A stretch of 64,000 bases of DNA from Pseudomonas typographi (GCF_014694385.1 NZ_JAAOCA010000018.1:58553-122552); one strand, 5' to 3'. Positions 16,857 to 27,654 are shown, counted from the first letter of the stretch. Numbers and translations: made by a program. The notes: generated by a model not told the origin, from the sequence alone.

Positions 16857-17102
16857 TCAATCAGCCTTATCCGCGCCTTCTGCGCGGCGGGTACGACGGG
16901 AAACGGGGGCCACGTGCGCCGAGCCATTGTTCACCGCAATCATGAACGCCTGCAGGCAGCGGCCCATCAGGCCGAATAGGTCGGTTGCCCCTACCTGGCG
17001 GTTCGCGGTTTTCAATACACGGCCCAGCCGCTCGCTGTGATCGCGGTGGGCACCTGGGGCGTTGAGCATGTCGCGCAGCGACTGTTCGAACGGATCGTGC
17101 AT
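16857..17102 (-). CDS. crfX: CrfX, small protein of the sigX locus
   Basis: An 81-residue cytoplasmic protein without a recognised catalytic motif. It is identified by its place between cmaX and cmpX and by its size, as in other Pseudomonas. The ATG at 17102 (MHDPFEQSLRDMLNAPG) has GAGGAG seven bases upstream. A basic arginine-rich tail ends the protein. CrfX is reported to influence sigX expression, but its mechanism is unknown. The stop is followed directly by the cmpX start. Confidence 0.85.
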   Translation of the reverse strand: MHDPFEQSLRDMLNAPGAHRDHSERLGRVLKTANRQVGATDLFGLMGRCLQAFMIAVNNGSAHVAPVSRRTRRAEGADKAD

Positions 17103-17183
17103 AGGGCACTCCTCGTTAAATATGAACGGGAGACGTGCCATGGTCGCGGTGGGTCACATGCCCTGAGCGAACTTTCATCATTG

Positions 17184-18179
17184 CTACAACCAGCGCAAGC
17201 GGCGGAACATCCACCACTCTGCCGCGGCCAACAGTAGCAATAACGCACAGGTCACAAAAAACCCATAGGGGTTGGACGCGCCAGGGATGCCGCCCACATT
17301 CGTGCCCAGCAGGCCGGTAAGGAAGGTCATCGGCAGGAAGATCCCGGTAATCACGCCAAAGCGGTACATGGTCCGGTTCATCCGTTCGTTCAGGCTACGG
17401 TCTTCGGCTTCCAGCAGCAGGGCCACCCGCTCACGAGACAACTCCAACTCCTCAAGGTAGCGGGTAAGGCTGTTGTTGAGCTCATTCCAGTAATCGCCGT
17501 CATCGGCGGCGAACCACGGTAGCTTGGCCCGGGCCAATTGCCCATAGATGTCGCGCTGGGGGGCGAGGAAACGGCGCAAGCCCGCCGCCCGACGGCGCAG
17601 TTGCAACAGGCCGTTGTGCTCGGGCTGGTAGCGGTCGTCGGCATCGATGCGCTCCTCTTCTTCATCGAGGGTGTCGCTAAGGCCGCCGACCAGGTCTTGA
17701 ACGCGCTCGGTCAGGTGCTGGGCGATATACAGAATAAGTTCCGAGGCAGTCCGCGGCCCCTTGCCCGCCATCAGTTGGCCAATCAACTCGTCAGTGGCGC
17801 GTAGCGGCCGCAGCCGCAGCGACACCACGCGCTGGGCCTGGGCGAAAATACGCACCGACACCATGTCTTCGGGTTGCGCGCCGGGGTTCAAGTTGACCCC
17901 GCGCAAAAAGAGCAGCAACTCGGCGTCGGGCAGCGGCAACAGCCGCGGGCGGGTGTTCTCTTCGAGCAATAGGTCGCAGACGAACTCGCTTAACCCGCTG
18001 TTATCGCGCAACCAGGCCTGGGCCAGGGGGTGGCCGCGGTCCCAGTGCAGCCACAGGCTGTGCCCGGGGGCCAATTGCAGGGCGTGCAGTTCGCCATAGC
18101 GCAACCAACGTGCGCCACCTTGGCCGTCCAGCACCAAGGCATGCACTAGGCCCCATGCGGCGTTTTCTTCTTCGAACAT
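17184..18179 (-). CDS. cmaX: CmaX, CorA/ZntB-type metal transporter
   Basis: A 331-residue inner-membrane protein of the CorA divalent-cation family: a large acidic N-terminal cytoplasmic domain (LDEEEERIDADDR), a long stalk helix and two C-terminal membrane helices separated by the loop LLGTNVGGIPG. The GTN in that loop replaces the GMN of classical CorA and is closer to ZntB-type zinc channels. It lies upstream of crfX with an 81-base gap. Zinc or magnesium are both possible substrates; the exact ion is unproven here. Confidence 0.87.
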   Translation of the reverse strand: MFEEENAAWGLVHALVLDGQGGARWLRYGELHALQLAPGHSLWLHWDRGHPLAQAWLRDNSGLSEFVCDLLLEENTRPRLLPLPDAELLLFLRGVNLNPGAQPEDMVSVRIFAQAQRVVSLRLRPLRATDELIGQLMAGKGPRTASELILYIAQHLTERVQDLVGGLSDTLDEEEERIDADDRYQPEHNGLLQLRRRAAGLRRFLAPQRDIYGQLARAKLPWFAADDGDYWNELNNSLTRYLEELELSRERVALLLEAEDRSLNERMNRTMYRFGVITGIFLPMTFLTGLLGTNVGGIPGASNPYGFFVTCALLLLLAAAEWWMFRRLRWL

Positions 18180-18195
18180 CCTTAACTCAGCATCC

Positions 18196-18684
18196 TTATT
18201 CGGGCAGGCTCAAGGCGACCGGAGACAGGATAACGCCGTTGTTGTCGGCATAGATGAATTCACCTGGGCGCAAGGTAACCCCCGCAAAGGTCACCGGCAC
18301 CCCGACGTCGCCAATGCCGCGCTTATCGGTTTTCATGGGGTGGGCGGCCAAGGCCTGCACGCCCAGATCAATCTGCGCAAGCACGTCTACATCACGCACA
18401 CAGCCGTAAACCAACACACCTTGCCAGCCGTTGCGCGCGGCTTTTTCCGCGAGCAGGTCACCGAGCAAGGCCCGCCTGAGCGAGCCGCCACCGTCGACCA
18501 CCAGCACCTTGCCGGCACCGTGCTGCTCGACCAGTTCCTTGACCCTCGAGTTGTCTTCGAAGCATTTGACGGTCACGATCTGGCCACCAAAGGTATCGCG
18601 GCCACCGAAGTTGAGAAACATAGGTTCCAGCACCTGCACCTGGTCCGGGTAGGCGTCGCACAAATCGGGAGTGAGGTAGCGCAT
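18196..18684 (-). CDS. rraA: RraA-family protein (RNase E activity regulator / oxo-acid aldolase-like)
   Basis: A 162-residue trimeric cytoplasmic protein starting [15 protein letters not shown]. It contains [20 protein letters not shown] and [15 protein letters not shown], the core of the RraA/MenG fold. In enterics RraA inhibits RNase E; related pseudomonad proteins have aldolase activity on 4-hydroxy-4-methyl-2-oxoglutarate, so the role is open. Start ATG has AGGAG seven bases upstream. It sits between cmaX and ppsA, all on the minus strand. Confidence 0.9.
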   Translation of the reverse strand: MRYLTPDLCDAYPDQVQVLEPMFLNFGGRDTFGGQIVTVKCFEDNSRVKELVEQHGAGKVLVVDGGGSLRRALLGDLLAEKAARNGWQGVLVYGCVRDVDVLAQIDLGVQALAAHPMKTDKRGIGDVGVPVTFAGVTLRPGEFIYADNNGVILSPVALSLPE

Positions 18685-18849
18685 GGTGAACTCCTATGGG
18701 CAAGGCATGCAGCATTACCGCAAAGCTTAGCCGTGAACACCTCCGCCGAGCCACCCTGGCTTGAGACGGTTGCCGGGCGGGCCGTGAGCGTTGCCTCGTA
18801 TGAGGCACTGCGCTCACGCCCCCTTATGGGGTTGCTAACCGAGCAGGGT

Positions 18850-21219
18850 TCAGGGCTGGCCTTCGGCGAGGAAGAACCAGGTTTCAAGCACCGAATCGGG
18901 GTTCAGCGATACGCTTTCGATACCCTGCTCCATCAGCCATTTGGCCAGGTCCGGATGGTCCGAGGGGCCTTGGCCACAGATACCGATGTATTTGCCGGCC
19001 TTGTTACAGGCGGCAATGGCACTGGCCAGCAGCTTCTTGACCGCCGGGTTACGCTCGTCGAACAGGTGCGCGATGATCCCCGAGTCGCGGTCCAGGCCCA
19101 GGGTCAATTGGGTCAGGTCGTTCGAGCCGATGGAAAAACCGTCGAAGTACTCCAGGAATTCGTCGGCCAGCAACGCATTGGACGGCAATTCGCACATCAT
19201 GATGACCTTCAGGCCGTTTTCGCCACGCTTGAGGCCATTGCTGGCGAGCAGGTCGACCACTTGGCTGGCTTCGCCCAGGGTGCGCACGAACGGCACCATG
19301 ATCTCTACGTTGGCCAACCCCATGTCGTTGCGAACGCGCTTGAGCGCGCGGCATTCGAGTTCGAAGCAATCGCGGAATGCCTCACTGATGTACCGCGACG
19401 CCCCACGAAAGCCCAGCATCGGGTTTTCTTCTTCGGGTTCGAACAGTTTGCCGCCAATCAGGTTGGCATACTCGTTGGACTTGAAGTCCGACAGCCGCAC
19501 GATCACTTTCTTGGGGTAAAACGCCGCCGCTAGAGTGCTGATACCTTCGACCAGTTTCTCGACGTAGAAGCCCACCGGGTCCGGATACCCGGCAATACGC
19601 TTGTCGACGCTTTGTTTCACCTCAGGTGGCAAGTCGGCATAGCCGAGCAATGCCTTGGGGTGCACGCCGATCATGCGATTGATGATGAACTCCAGCCGCG
19701 CCAGCCCCACGCCTTCGTTGGGCAACTGGGCGAAGTCGAAAGCGCGGTCGGGGTTGCCCACGTTCATCATGATCTTGAATGGCAGCGCCGGCATGGCATC
19801 AACGGAGCTTTCCTTGATGTCGAAGCCCAACTGGCCTTCGAAAATGAAGCCGGTGTCGCCCTCGGCACACGACACCGTCACGCCCTGGCCATCTTTAAGC
19901 AATTCAGTGGCATTGCCGCAACCGACCACCGCCGGGATGCCCAGTTCGCGGGCGATGATCGCCGCGTGGCAGGTGCGCCCGCCGCGGTTGGTGACGATAG
20001 CGCTGGCGCGCTTCATCACCGGTTCCCAATCGGGGTCGGTCATATCCGACACCAGCACGTCACCGGCTTGGACTTTGTCCATCTCGGACACATCGTGGAT
20101 CACCCGCACCTTGCCCGCGCCGATGCGCTGGCCGATGGCACGGCCTTCGATCAGCACCTTGCCCTTCTCCTTGAGCAGATAGCGCTCCATCACGTTGGCG
20201 CTGCCGCGGCTTTTGACGGTTTCTGGGCGCGCCTGAACGATATACAGTTGGCCATCGTCCCCGTCCTTGGCCCACTCGATGTCCATTGGCCGGCCATAGT
20301 GCTTCTCGATGATCAACGCCTGCTTGGCCAACTCGCTGACCTCGGCGTCTGTCAGGCTGAAGCGGGCGCGTTCGGCTTTATCGACCTCTACGGTCTTGAC
20401 CGAGCGGCCGGCCTTGGCTTCGTCGCCATAGACCATTTTGATCGCCTTGCTGCCCAGGTTGCGCCGCAGGATCGCCGGGCGCCCCGCCTCGAGCGTGCCC
20501 TTGTGCACATAGAATTCATCCGGGTTGACCGCGCCCTGCACCACGGTTTCACCCAGGCCATAGGCGGCCGTGATGAACACCACGTCACGAAACCCCGACT
20601 CGGTGTCGAGTGTGAACATCACCCCCGCGGTACCGGTTTCGGAGCGCACCATGCGTTGCACGCCTGCCGACAGCGCCACCAGCTTGTGATCGAAGCCCTG
20701 GTGCACGCGGTAGGCGATGGCGCGGTCGTTGAACAGCGACGCGAACACTTCCTTGGCCGCACGGATCACGTTGTCGACACCGCGGATATTCAAAAAGGTT
20801 TCTTGCTGGCCGGCAAAAGAGGCGTCCGGCAGGTCTTCAGCAGTGGCCGACGAGCGCACCGCTACGGCGATGTCTGGGTTGCCCTTGGACAGCTCGGCAA
20901 AATGCGTGCGGATCTCCCGATTGAGCTGTTCGGGAAATTCAGCCTCCATCACCCATTGGCGAATTTGTGCGCCGGTTTTGGCCAGGGCGCTGACGTCATC
21001 GACATCCAGCGCATCGAGTGCGGCGTGGATCTGGTCGTTCAGCCCGCTCTGTTCGAGGAAATCGCGGTACGCCTGCGCGGTGGTCGCAAAGCCACCAGGC
21101 ACCGACACCCCAGCGCCGGCAAGGTTGCTGATCATCTCGCCCAGGGAGGCGTTCTTGCCGCCCACGTGCTCCACATCATGCACGCCCAGCTTTTCGAGGG
21201 AAATTACGTACTCTACCAA
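18850..21219 (-). CDS. ppsA: Phosphoenolpyruvate synthase
   Basis: The 789-residue cytoplasmic enzyme makes PEP and AMP from pyruvate and ATP for gluconeogenesis. The N-terminal ATP-binding domain begins [21 protein letters not shown]. The swivelling phosphohistidine is in [15 protein letters not shown] (about residue 420), and the C-terminal PEP/pyruvate domain has the catalytic cysteine in [14 protein letters not shown]. Translation starts at TTG (21219) with GGAGAG seven bases upstream, an unusual start. It is divergent from ppsR, its regulator, with 176 bases between them. Confidence 0.96.
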   Translation of the reverse strand: MVEYVISLEKLGVHDVEHVGGKNASLGEMISNLAGAGVSVPGGFATTAQAYRDFLEQSGLNDQIHAALDALDVDDVSALAKTGAQIRQWVMEAEFPEQLNREIRTHFAELSKGNPDIAVAVRSSATAEDLPDASFAGQQETFLNIRGVDNVIRAAKEVFASLFNDRAIAYRVHQGFDHKLVALSAGVQRMVRSETGTAGVMFTLDTESGFRDVVFITAAYGLGETVVQGAVNPDEFYVHKGTLEAGRPAILRRNLGSKAIKMVYGDEAKAGRSVKTVEVDKAERARFSLTDAEVSELAKQALIIEKHYGRPMDIEWAKDGDDGQLYIVQARPETVKSRGSANVMERYLLKEKGKVLIEGRAIGQRIGAGKVRVIHDVSEMDKVQAGDVLVSDMTDPDWEPVMKRASAIVTNRGGRTCHAAIIARELGIPAVVGCGNATELLKDGQGVTVSCAEGDTGFIFEGQLGFDIKESSVDAMPALPFKIMMNVGNPDRAFDFAQLPNEGVGLARLEFIINRMIGVHPKALLGYADLPPEVKQSVDKRIAGYPDPVGFYVEKLVEGISTLAAAFYPKKVIVRLSDFKSNEYANLIGGKLFEPEEENPMLGFRGASRYISEAFRDCFELECRALKRVRNDMGLANVEIMVPFVRTLGEASQVVDLLASNGLKRGENGLKVIMMCELPSNALLADEFLEYFDGFSIGSNDLTQLTLGLDRDSGIIAHLFDERNPAVKKLLASAIAACNKAGKYIGICGQGPSDHPDLAKWLMEQGIESVSLNPDSVLETWFFLAEGQP

Positions 21220-21395
21220 GGTGATCTCTCCACTGACTGGGTTGGAACAACTCAGAAACCGGGAGGCTTACAAGGGCACTCCCTGGCAACATTGGCCTAG
21301 ACCCTCAAAAAAACCCTGAGAACGCGGTCTCCGTGGCCGGCGAAAACGGGCGTATCATAGCCAAGAAAATCCGGCAGCTTAAGGCCCCTGAACAG

Positions 21396-22214
21396 ATGAA
21401 ACGTTCCGCCTTTTTCATTTCCGATGGTACTGGCATCACTGCCGAAACCCTGGGCCAAAGCCTGTTGGCACAATTCGAAAACATAACATTCAACAAGTTC
21501 ACCCGGCCCTACATCGATAGCATCGACAAAGCCCGGGCAATGGTCGCGCACATCAACTCTGCCGCCGAGCGCGACGGCGTGCGCCCGATCATCTTCGACA
21601 CCATCGTGAACCGGGACATACGCGACATCCTGGCCACCTCCAACGGCTTCATGATCGATATATTCTCGACGTTTCTGGCACCCTTGGAGCAAGAGCTAGG
21701 TGACCATTCGTCCTATTCGGTGGGCAAGTCCCACTCCATTGCCCGCAACGCCGCCTACATGGAGCGCATCGAGGCGGTAAACTTTGCCCTGGATAACGAC
21801 GATGGAGCGCGTACTCACTATTACGACAAGGCCGACTTGATTCTGGTCGGCGTCTCGCGTTGTGGCAAAACACCCACCTGCCTATACATGGCCATGCAAT
21901 TTGGCATCCGCGCCGCCAACTACCCATTGACCGAAGACGACATGGAGCGCCTGCAACTGCCAGGCGCGCTTCAGGCGCACCGGCAGAAACTGTTCGGCCT
22001 GACCATCGACGCCGACCGCCTTACCGCCATCCGCCACGAACGCAAGCCCAACAGCCGCTACTCGAGTTTCGCCCAATGCGAGTTCGAAGTGCGCGAAGTC
22101 GAAAACCTGTTCCGCCGTGAGAATATTCCGAATATTAACTCCACCCACTTCTCGGTGGAGGAAATCTCTACCCGCATTCTTGCGCAAATGGGCGTCGAAC
22201 GGCGGTTCAAATAG
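21396..22214 (+). CDS. ppsR: PEP synthase regulatory kinase/pyrophosphorylase (PSRP)
   Basis: A 272-residue cytoplasmic bifunctional enzyme of the DUF299 family. It inactivates PpsA by ADP-dependent phosphorylation of a threonine and reactivates it by phosphate-dependent dephosphorylation. Motifs are [16 protein letters not shown] at the N-terminus and the P-loop [15 protein letters not shown] around residue 155. ATG at 21396 is chosen over an in-frame ATG at 21333 because homology begins with [10 protein letters not shown]. It is divergent from ppsA, the classic pairing. Confidence 0.94.
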   Translation: MKRSAFFISDGTGITAETLGQSLLAQFENITFNKFTRPYIDSIDKARAMVAHINSAAERDGVRPIIFDTIVNRDIRDILATSNGFMIDIFSTFLAPLEQELGDHSSYSVGKSHSIARNAAYMERIEAVNFALDNDDGARTHYYDKADLILVGVSRCGKTPTCLYMAMQFGIRAANYPLTEDDMERLQLPGALQAHRQKLFGLTIDADRLTAIRHERKPNSRYSSFAQCEFEVREVENLFRRENIPNINSTHFSVEEISTRILAQMGVERRFK

Positions 22215-22427
22215 GTCAAAGTTCGCCGATGTCGTTTAAAACGGCATAAAAACCGCAGCACTGGGCGACAGTGTGGGTCCTGCTGCGCAGGCCGCGTGGC
22301 GCTGGCGCCATAAACACACCATGCTAGAATCCGCCGCCCATCAAGGGCCGTGGGGTGGGTACGAAAAACCCAGGTTTCTGGCGTTTTTCGCACATGCTCA
22401 CGTCGGCCACTGCCAAACATAGGACAC

Positions 22428-22961
22428 ATGACCCACACCAAGCTCCCCACCCTGCTTGGCCTGATGCTGCTGCCTGGCCTGGGCCTGGCGCAGGGCAAAG
22501 TGACCTTCGGGCTCAACGAATACGCACGGCTCGACATCGACTTGGAAGTGCCGGCAAAGCTCGACACCGGCGCCGTCACCGCCTCGCTCAGCGCCCGGGA
22601 CATCACCCGTTTCAAGCGCGACGGGCAACCCTGGGTTCGCTTTTACCTGGCCATCGATAATGCCCATGCTCACCCCATCGAGCGCCCACTCGCACGGGTC
22701 AGCCGTATCAAGCGCCGGGCGGATGACTACGACGCCGAACAGGGCCCGCGCTACACCGCCCGGCCCGTGGTCGAACTCAGCGTGTGCATGGGCGACCGTT
22801 TGCGCACCCTGCAGGTGAACCTGACCAACCGTAGCACCTTCCAGTATCCGCTGTTGATCGGTGCCGAAGGGCTCGAACAGTTCAATGTCGTGGTCGATCC
22901 CAGCCTGAGGTACAGCGCTGGCAAGCCCACCTGCGCCACTGTCGCGCCCACCGCCGAGTAG
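22428..22961 (+). CDS. Retropepsin-like aspartic protease, exported
   Basis: The 177-residue product has a signal peptide (MTHTKLPTLLGLMLLPGLG, cut near GLAQG) and the motif AKLDTGAVTASLSA, the Asp-Thr-Gly active site of retropepsin-fold proteins. A second flap-like region is IDNAHAHPIERPLAR. It is annotated elsewhere as an 'ATP-dependent zinc protease', although neither activity is evident here. It lies 5 bases upstream of the 7TM protein and the ATP-grasp ligase, forming one operon. AGGACAC precedes the ATG. Confidence 0.8.
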   Translation: MTHTKLPTLLGLMLLPGLGLAQGKVTFGLNEYARLDIDLEVPAKLDTGAVTASLSARDITRFKRDGQPWVRFYLAIDNAHAHPIERPLARVSRIKRRADDYDAEQGPRYTARPVVELSVCMGDRLRTLQVNLTNRSTFQYPLLIGAEGLEQFNVVVDPSLRYSAGKPTCATVAPTAE

Positions 22962-22966
22962 ACCGA

Positions 22967-24508
22967 ATGCGTTCGCTGAACCTTCATTTGAAGATCCTCA
23001 TTGCCGTATTGGTGTTGTTAGGCGCAGGCATCACGGGCTACCAAATCTTCGTGCTGGGCATTCCGGTCAGCGAAGATGAAACCGATGACCTGTGGAATAT
23101 CGACGCCAAGGTCGCCTTCATCGCCACGCCGAATGTGCCGGTCAAGGTGCAAATGTACGTGCCGCCGCTGGCCCATGACTTCGTGAGCCTCAATGAAAGC
23201 TTCATCTCCAACAACTATGGGGTGAACGTCAACCGCATCGATGGCAACCGCAAGGTCACCTGGTCGGCGCGGCGCGCCTCGGGTAACCAAACGCTCTACT
23301 ACCGCCTGGTGCTCACCAAGCGTTACAGCCAGGATAAACCCAAGGTCAAAGGGCCTGTTTTTCGCGACAGCGTGCCGCTGGATGGTCCCGAGAAGGTCGC
23401 TGCCGACGCCCTGCTGGCACCGATCCGCCAGCACTCTGCAGACGTCGAAACGTTCATTGGCGAAACGATCAAGCGGGTCAACAACCTGAACGACGACAAC
23501 GTCAAGTTGCTGTTGGGTGGCGACAGTTCCCCTGTGCACAAGGCACGGGTGATAGACCTGCTGTTGTCGGTCGCCCACGTGCCGCTGGAGCGGGTGCACA
23601 CCCTGCGCCTGGTTGCCAATATGCCCCAGGTGCCCGAACTGTGGCTGCGCAGCTTCAATGGTAACGACTGGCTGTACTTCAACCCCGAAACCGGCGAACA
23701 AGGCCTGCCTGCCGACCGGTTGATCTGGTGGACCGGCGACGACAACCTGGTCGCGGTCGAGGGCGGAAAAAAGGTGCTGGTCAGCTTCACCCTCAATAAC
23801 AGCGAAATGAACGCGATACGCCTGGCCAAGCTCACCGACGAGAATACCGACGCAGACTTTCTCGAATACTCGCTGTACAGCTTGCCCCTGCAAACCCAGC
23901 AAACCTTCATGATCATGGTGATGATCCCCATCGGAGTATGGGTGATCCTCATCTTGCGTAACCTGATCGGCCTGCAAACGCTGGGCACATTCACCCCCGT
24001 GTTGATCGCCCTGGCTTTTCGCGAAACCCAATTGGGCTACGGCATCGCCTTGTTCAGCTTGATCACCGCCCTGGGGCTGTCGCTGCGCTCGTACCTGGAG
24101 CACCTGAAGCTGCAGATGCTGCCCAGGCTTTCGGTGGTGCTCACCTTCGTGGTGGTGATGATTGCCACCATCAGCTTGCTCAGCCACAAACTGGGCCTGG
24201 AGCGCGGCTTGTCGGTAGCGCTGTTTCCGATGGTGATCCTGACCATGACCATCGAGCGACTGTCGATTACCTGGGAAGAGCGTGGCGGTGGCTACGCCAT
24301 GAAGGTGGCGGCCGGCACGCTGCTGGCCGCGTCGCTTGCGCACATCTTGATGAGCGTACCGCAGATGATCTACTTCGTATTCACCTTCCCGGCCGTTTTG
24401 CTGATCTTGGTGGGTTTCATGCTGGCCATGGGCAGGTACCGCGGTTACCGGCTCAGCGAACTGATCCGCTTCAAGGCGTTTACCCAGGATAACGAGGCCG
24501 GCGCTTGA
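22967..24508 (+). CDS. Inactive-transglutaminase protein with seven membrane helices
   Basis: A 513-residue inner-membrane protein. After an N-terminal helix (about residues 7-27) a periplasmic domain of roughly 270 residues has the inactive transglutaminase fold. The C-terminal 200 residues contain seven hydrophobic helices, for example MIMVMIPIGVWVILIL and VVLTFVVVMIATISLL. Family annotation: inactive transglutaminase fused to 7TM domains. It may present peptides or glutamylated substrates to the neighbouring ligase and protease; this is inference. The stop overlaps the next start as TGATG. Confidence 0.82.
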   Translation: MRSLNLHLKILIAVLVLLGAGITGYQIFVLGIPVSEDETDDLWNIDAKVAFIATPNVPVKVQMYVPPLAHDFVSLNESFISNNYGVNVNRIDGNRKVTWSARRASGNQTLYYRLVLTKRYSQDKPKVKGPVFRDSVPLDGPEKVAADALLAPIRQHSADVETFIGETIKRVNNLNDDNVKLLLGGDSSPVHKARVIDLLLSVAHVPLERVHTLRLVANMPQVPELWLRSFNGNDWLYFNPETGEQGLPADRLIWWTGDDNLVAVEGGKKVLVSFTLNNSEMNAIRLAKLTDENTDADFLEYSLYSLPLQTQQTFMIMVMIPIGVWVILILRNLIGLQTLGTFTPVLIALAFRETQLGYGIALFSLITALGLSLRSYLEHLKLQMLPRLSVVLTFVVVMIATISLLSHKLGLERGLSVALFPMVILTMTIERLSITWEERGGGYAMKVAAGTLLAASLAHILMSVPQMIYFVFTFPAVLLILVGFMLAMGRYRGYRLSELIRFKAFTQDNEAGA

Positions 24509-25485
24509 TGTTTGCTTTTCTCAAAACCTGGAAGGCGCTTCAGGCCCGCGGCATCATGGGCATCAACCGGCGCAATGCCGACTACGTGCTGAAGTACAAC
24601 GACCGCAGGCTCTACCCTGGCGTCGATGACAAGATCACCACCAAAGAGCGCGCGCTGGCCGCGGGCATCCATGTGCCAGACCTCTATGGGGTGATCAGCA
24701 CCGAAAAACAGATCAGCCGCCTGGGCGCTTTCATAGACGCCCGGGATGGCTTCGTCATCAAGCCGGCCCAGGGCGCGGGCGGCGATGGCATTTTAGTAAT
24801 CACCGACCGTTTTGAAGACCACTACCGCACGGTCTCTGGCAGCCTGCTGAGCCGCGCAGACCTCGAACACCAGATTTCCAGCATCCTTACCGGCCTGTAC
24901 TCACTGGGCGGGCATCGTGACCGAGCATTGATCGAATACCGGGTCAAACCTGACCCGATCTTTCGTGCCATCAGTTATGAAGGCGTGCCAGACATCCGCA
25001 TCATCGTGCTGATGGGCTACCCGGTCATGGCCATGCTGCGCTTGCCCACTCGCCAGTCCGGCGGCAAGGCAAACTTGCACCAGGGCGCCATCGGCGTGGG
25101 CGTGGACCTTGCCACGGGTATAACGCTTCAGGGCACTTGGCTGAACAAGATCATTCGTAAGCACCCTGACACCACCCATGCGGTCGACGGCGTGCAACTG
25201 CCTGATTGGGCGGGTTTCATGGCGCTGGCCGCGAGCTGCTACGAGCTATGCGGACTGGGTTACATCGGGGTGGACCTGGTGCTGGACGAAGAGAAGGGCC
25301 CGCTGATTCTCGAGCTGAACGCCCGCCCCGGCCTGAACATCCAGATTGCCAACGACTGTGGCTTGGCCCACCGTACCGAAGCAGTAGAGCGGCATTTGGC
25401 AGAACTTGCACAAAACGGCGCCAGCGAAAACGCCGAAGAACGGGTACGATTCACCCAATCCCTGTTCGGCCACGTCGGCCCCTGA
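24508..25485 (+). CDS. ATP-grasp amide ligase, RimK-like (alpha-L-glutamate ligase family)
   Basis: A 325-residue cytoplasmic ATP-grasp enzyme. It has the glycine-rich nucleotide loop FVIKPAQGAGGDGILVI around residue 85 and the metal-binding ILELNARPGLNIQIAND near residue 270. The family adds glutamate or other amino acids to carboxyl groups of proteins or metabolites. It completes the unit with the protease and the 7TM protein, suggesting a peptide-tagging or peptide-remodelling pathway at the membrane; the substrate is unknown. Translation is coupled to the previous gene by TGATG overlap. Confidence 0.85.
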   Translation: MFAFLKTWKALQARGIMGINRRNADYVLKYNDRRLYPGVDDKITTKERALAAGIHVPDLYGVISTEKQISRLGAFIDARDGFVIKPAQGAGGDGILVITDRFEDHYRTVSGSLLSRADLEHQISSILTGLYSLGGHRDRALIEYRVKPDPIFRAISYEGVPDIRIIVLMGYPVMAMLRLPTRQSGGKANLHQGAIGVGVDLATGITLQGTWLNKIIRKHPDTTHAVDGVQLPDWAGFMALAASCYELCGLGYIGVDLVLDEEKGPLILELNARPGLNIQIANDCGLAHRTEAVERHLAELAQNGASENAEERVRFTQSLFGHVGP

Positions 25486-25506
25486 AGGTTCTTTAGTTCC
25501 CCGGCC

Positions 25507-26856
25507 ATGCCTTTTTGCACCCTCCTTGCCTTGCCTTATCAAGCTGACCCGGCCCGCTATTTCGACCGTATTCGCCAAGCGCCTGGGGCCGTGTTACTCG
25601 ATAGCGGCCGCCCCCATGCCGGCCGCGGCCGCTTCGACCTGCTCAGCGCTTGGCCGCTGGCAACCCTGCAACCAGGGCCCCAGGAGCATGGCGAGGTTTT
25701 TTTCGAACGCGCGCGCCAAGCCCTGGCCAGCCTCGGCCCCGCCGAACTGCCCAGCGGTAACCCTCTGCCGTTTGCCGGCGGCCTGATTGGCTACCTGGCA
25801 TACGACTTCGGGCGCCACCTGGCGCCGCTGCCCCAGCCCAACCCCGACGACCTACAACTACCCAGCGCCACCTTGGGGCTGTACGCCTGGGCACTGATCA
25901 GCGACCATCACGCCCGCAGCAGTACCCTTGTACTGCACCCAGCGTTGCCCGCGGCCGAAGGCAAGCGCCTGGCCGAGCTGTTTCAAAGCCCGGCCGCGCC
26001 TGCACCTGCTCGCTTCCACTTGACCGCTGCGCTGGCCAGCGATGTGGATGCCACACAGTACCGGCAGGCCTTCGAACAGGTACAGGCGTATATCGCTGCC
26101 GGCGATTGCTACCAGGTCAACCTCACCCGCCGTTTCAGTGGCCAATGCCAGGGCGACCCATGGGTGGCTTACCAGCACCTGCGCCAAGTGTGCCCAGTAC
26201 CGTTTTCGGGATACCTGCACCTGGCAGGCGGCATCACCCTGCTCAGCCATTCGCCGGAGCGCTTCATCGCCGTGCATGGCCGGCGGGTGGAGGCGCGCCC
26301 GATCAAGGGCACGCGCCCCCGCGGCCACACCCCAGCCGAGGACCATGCCTATGCCGAGCAATTGTTGGCCAGCCCCAAAGACCGGGCCGAAAACCTGATG
26401 ATCGTCGACTTGCTGCGCAATGACCTGGGGCGTAACTGCCGGGTCGGCAGCGTGAGGGTACCCGAACTGTTCGCGTTGGAGAGCTACCCTAACGTTCACC
26501 ATATGGTCAGCAGCGTCGAGGGCGAGCTGGCCACGGGCAAGGATGCCCTGGACCTGCTGGCCGGCAGCTTCCCCGGCGGCTCGATCACCGGCGCGCCGAA
26601 GATCCGCGCCATGCAAATCATCGACGAGGTCGAGCCGAGCCCACGGGCCATCTACTGCGGCTCGCTGCTTTACCTCGACGTGCGTGGTGAAATGGACAGC
26701 TCCATCGCCATCCGCACGCTGCTCGTCAAAGGCGAGCGCATCCATTGCTGGGGCGGCGGCGCGGTGGTGGCCGACTCCAATTGCCAAGCCGAATTCGACG
26801 AATCGTTTTATAAAGTACAGGTGTTGCTGGAGGCCCTGGCCGAGCTGCCGGGCTGA
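25507..26856 (+). CDS. pabB: Aminodeoxychorismate synthase component I
   Basis: The 449-residue cytoplasmic enzyme converts chorismate to 4-amino-4-deoxychorismate for folate synthesis, with PabA supplying ammonia. It has the chorismate-binding signature LMIVDLLRNDLGR near residue 297, then AGSFPGGSITGAPKIRAMQI and the end motif IRTLLVKGERIHCWGGG. It starts 21 bases after the ATP-grasp gene stop and precedes cysH. PabB and TrpE are related; the PIKGT region (EARPIKGTRPRG) and the length favour PabB. Start ATG 25507. Confidence 0.9.
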   Translation: MPFCTLLALPYQADPARYFDRIRQAPGAVLLDSGRPHAGRGRFDLLSAWPLATLQPGPQEHGEVFFERARQALASLGPAELPSGNPLPFAGGLIGYLAYDFGRHLAPLPQPNPDDLQLPSATLGLYAWALISDHHARSSTLVLHPALPAAEGKRLAELFQSPAAPAPARFHLTAALASDVDATQYRQAFEQVQAYIAAGDCYQVNLTRRFSGQCQGDPWVAYQHLRQVCPVPFSGYLHLAGGITLLSHSPERFIAVHGRRVEARPIKGTRPRGHTPAEDHAYAEQLLASPKDRAENLMIVDLLRNDLGRNCRVGSVRVPELFALESYPNVHHMVSSVEGELATGKDALDLLAGSFPGGSITGAPKIRAMQIIDEVEPSPRAIYCGSLLYLDVRGEMDSSIAIRTLLVKGERIHCWGGGAVVADSNCQAEFDESFYKVQVLLEALAELPG

Positions 26857-26919
26857 CTTTTTGTTACCATTTACCTCATTCGAGCGCCAAAGCGCCATAG
26901 CCACCAGGAAAACCGTCTG

Positions 26920-27654
26920 ATGAGCCACCCCTTCGATGTCGCCGAAACCGCGGCGGCCTATGCGGGCCAGTCACCCCAGGACATTCTGAAACTCGCCTTC
27001 GAGCATTTCGGTGATGAACTATGGGTATCGTTCAGCGGTGCCGAAGACGTGGTGCTGGTAGACATGGCCTGGAAACTGAACCCGAACGTGAAGGTATTCA
27101 GCCTGGACACTGGCCGGTTGCACGCCGAAACTTATCGTTTCATCGAGCAGGTACGTGAGCATTACGGCATTGCTATCGAGGTGCTGTCGCCGGAGCCGAC
27201 GCCATTGCAAGCAATGGTCAAGGAAAAAGGCTTGTTCAGCTTTTATAAGGACGGCCATGGTGAATGCTGCGGCATCCGCAAGATCGCCCCATTGCGCAAG
27301 AAGTTAGCCACCGTGACCGCTTGGGCCACCGGCCAGCGCCGCGACCAAAGCCCCGGCACGCGCAGCCACGTGGCCGCGGTAGAACTCGACGGGGCTTTCT
27401 CTACCCCCGAACGCCCTTTGTACAAATTCAACCCCTTGGCGCAGATGAGCAGCGAAGAGGTGTGGATGTACATCCGTATGCTCGAACTGCCCTACAACAG
27501 CCTGCATGAGCGCGGGTTCATCAGCATCGGCTGCGAACCGTGCACGCGCCCAGTGCTGCCACGCCAGCACGAACGTGAGGGGCGTTGGTGGTGGGAAGAA
27601 GCCACCCAGAAGGAATGCGGCTTACATGCCGGCAACGTTATCGCCCGGCAATGA
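26920..27654 (+). CDS. cysH: Adenosine phosphosulfate (APS) reductase, Fe-S type
   Basis: The 244-residue cytoplasmic enzyme reduces adenylyl-sulfate (APS) to sulfite in assimilation. The motif [12 protein letters not shown] and the distal GCEPCTRPV provide two cysteine pairs. These ligate a [4Fe-4S] cluster and mark the APS-reductase subtype, as in Pseudomonas, rather than the cluster-free PAPS reductase of enterics. The nucleotide region is [13 protein letters not shown]. It follows pabB by 63 bases. The thrH gene found between these genes in P. aeruginosa is absent here. Confidence 0.92.
   Translation: MSHPFDVAETAAAYAGQSPQDILKLAFEHFGDELWVSFSGAEDVVLVDMAWKLNPNVKVFSLDTGRLHAETYRFIEQVREHYGIAIEVLSPEPTPLQAMVKEKGLFSFYKDGHGECCGIRKIAPLRKKLATVTAWATGQRRDQSPGTRSHVAAVELDGAFSTPERPLYKFNPLAQMSSEEVWMYIRMLELPYNSLHERGFISIGCEPCTRPVLPRQHEREGRWWWEEATQKECGLHAGNVIARQ

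Noticed and set aside
19612..21300. A 562-residue open frame antisense to ppsA
   Set aside because: Composition is His/Arg/Ala-rich and it has no motif, while ppsA on the other strand is unmistakable.
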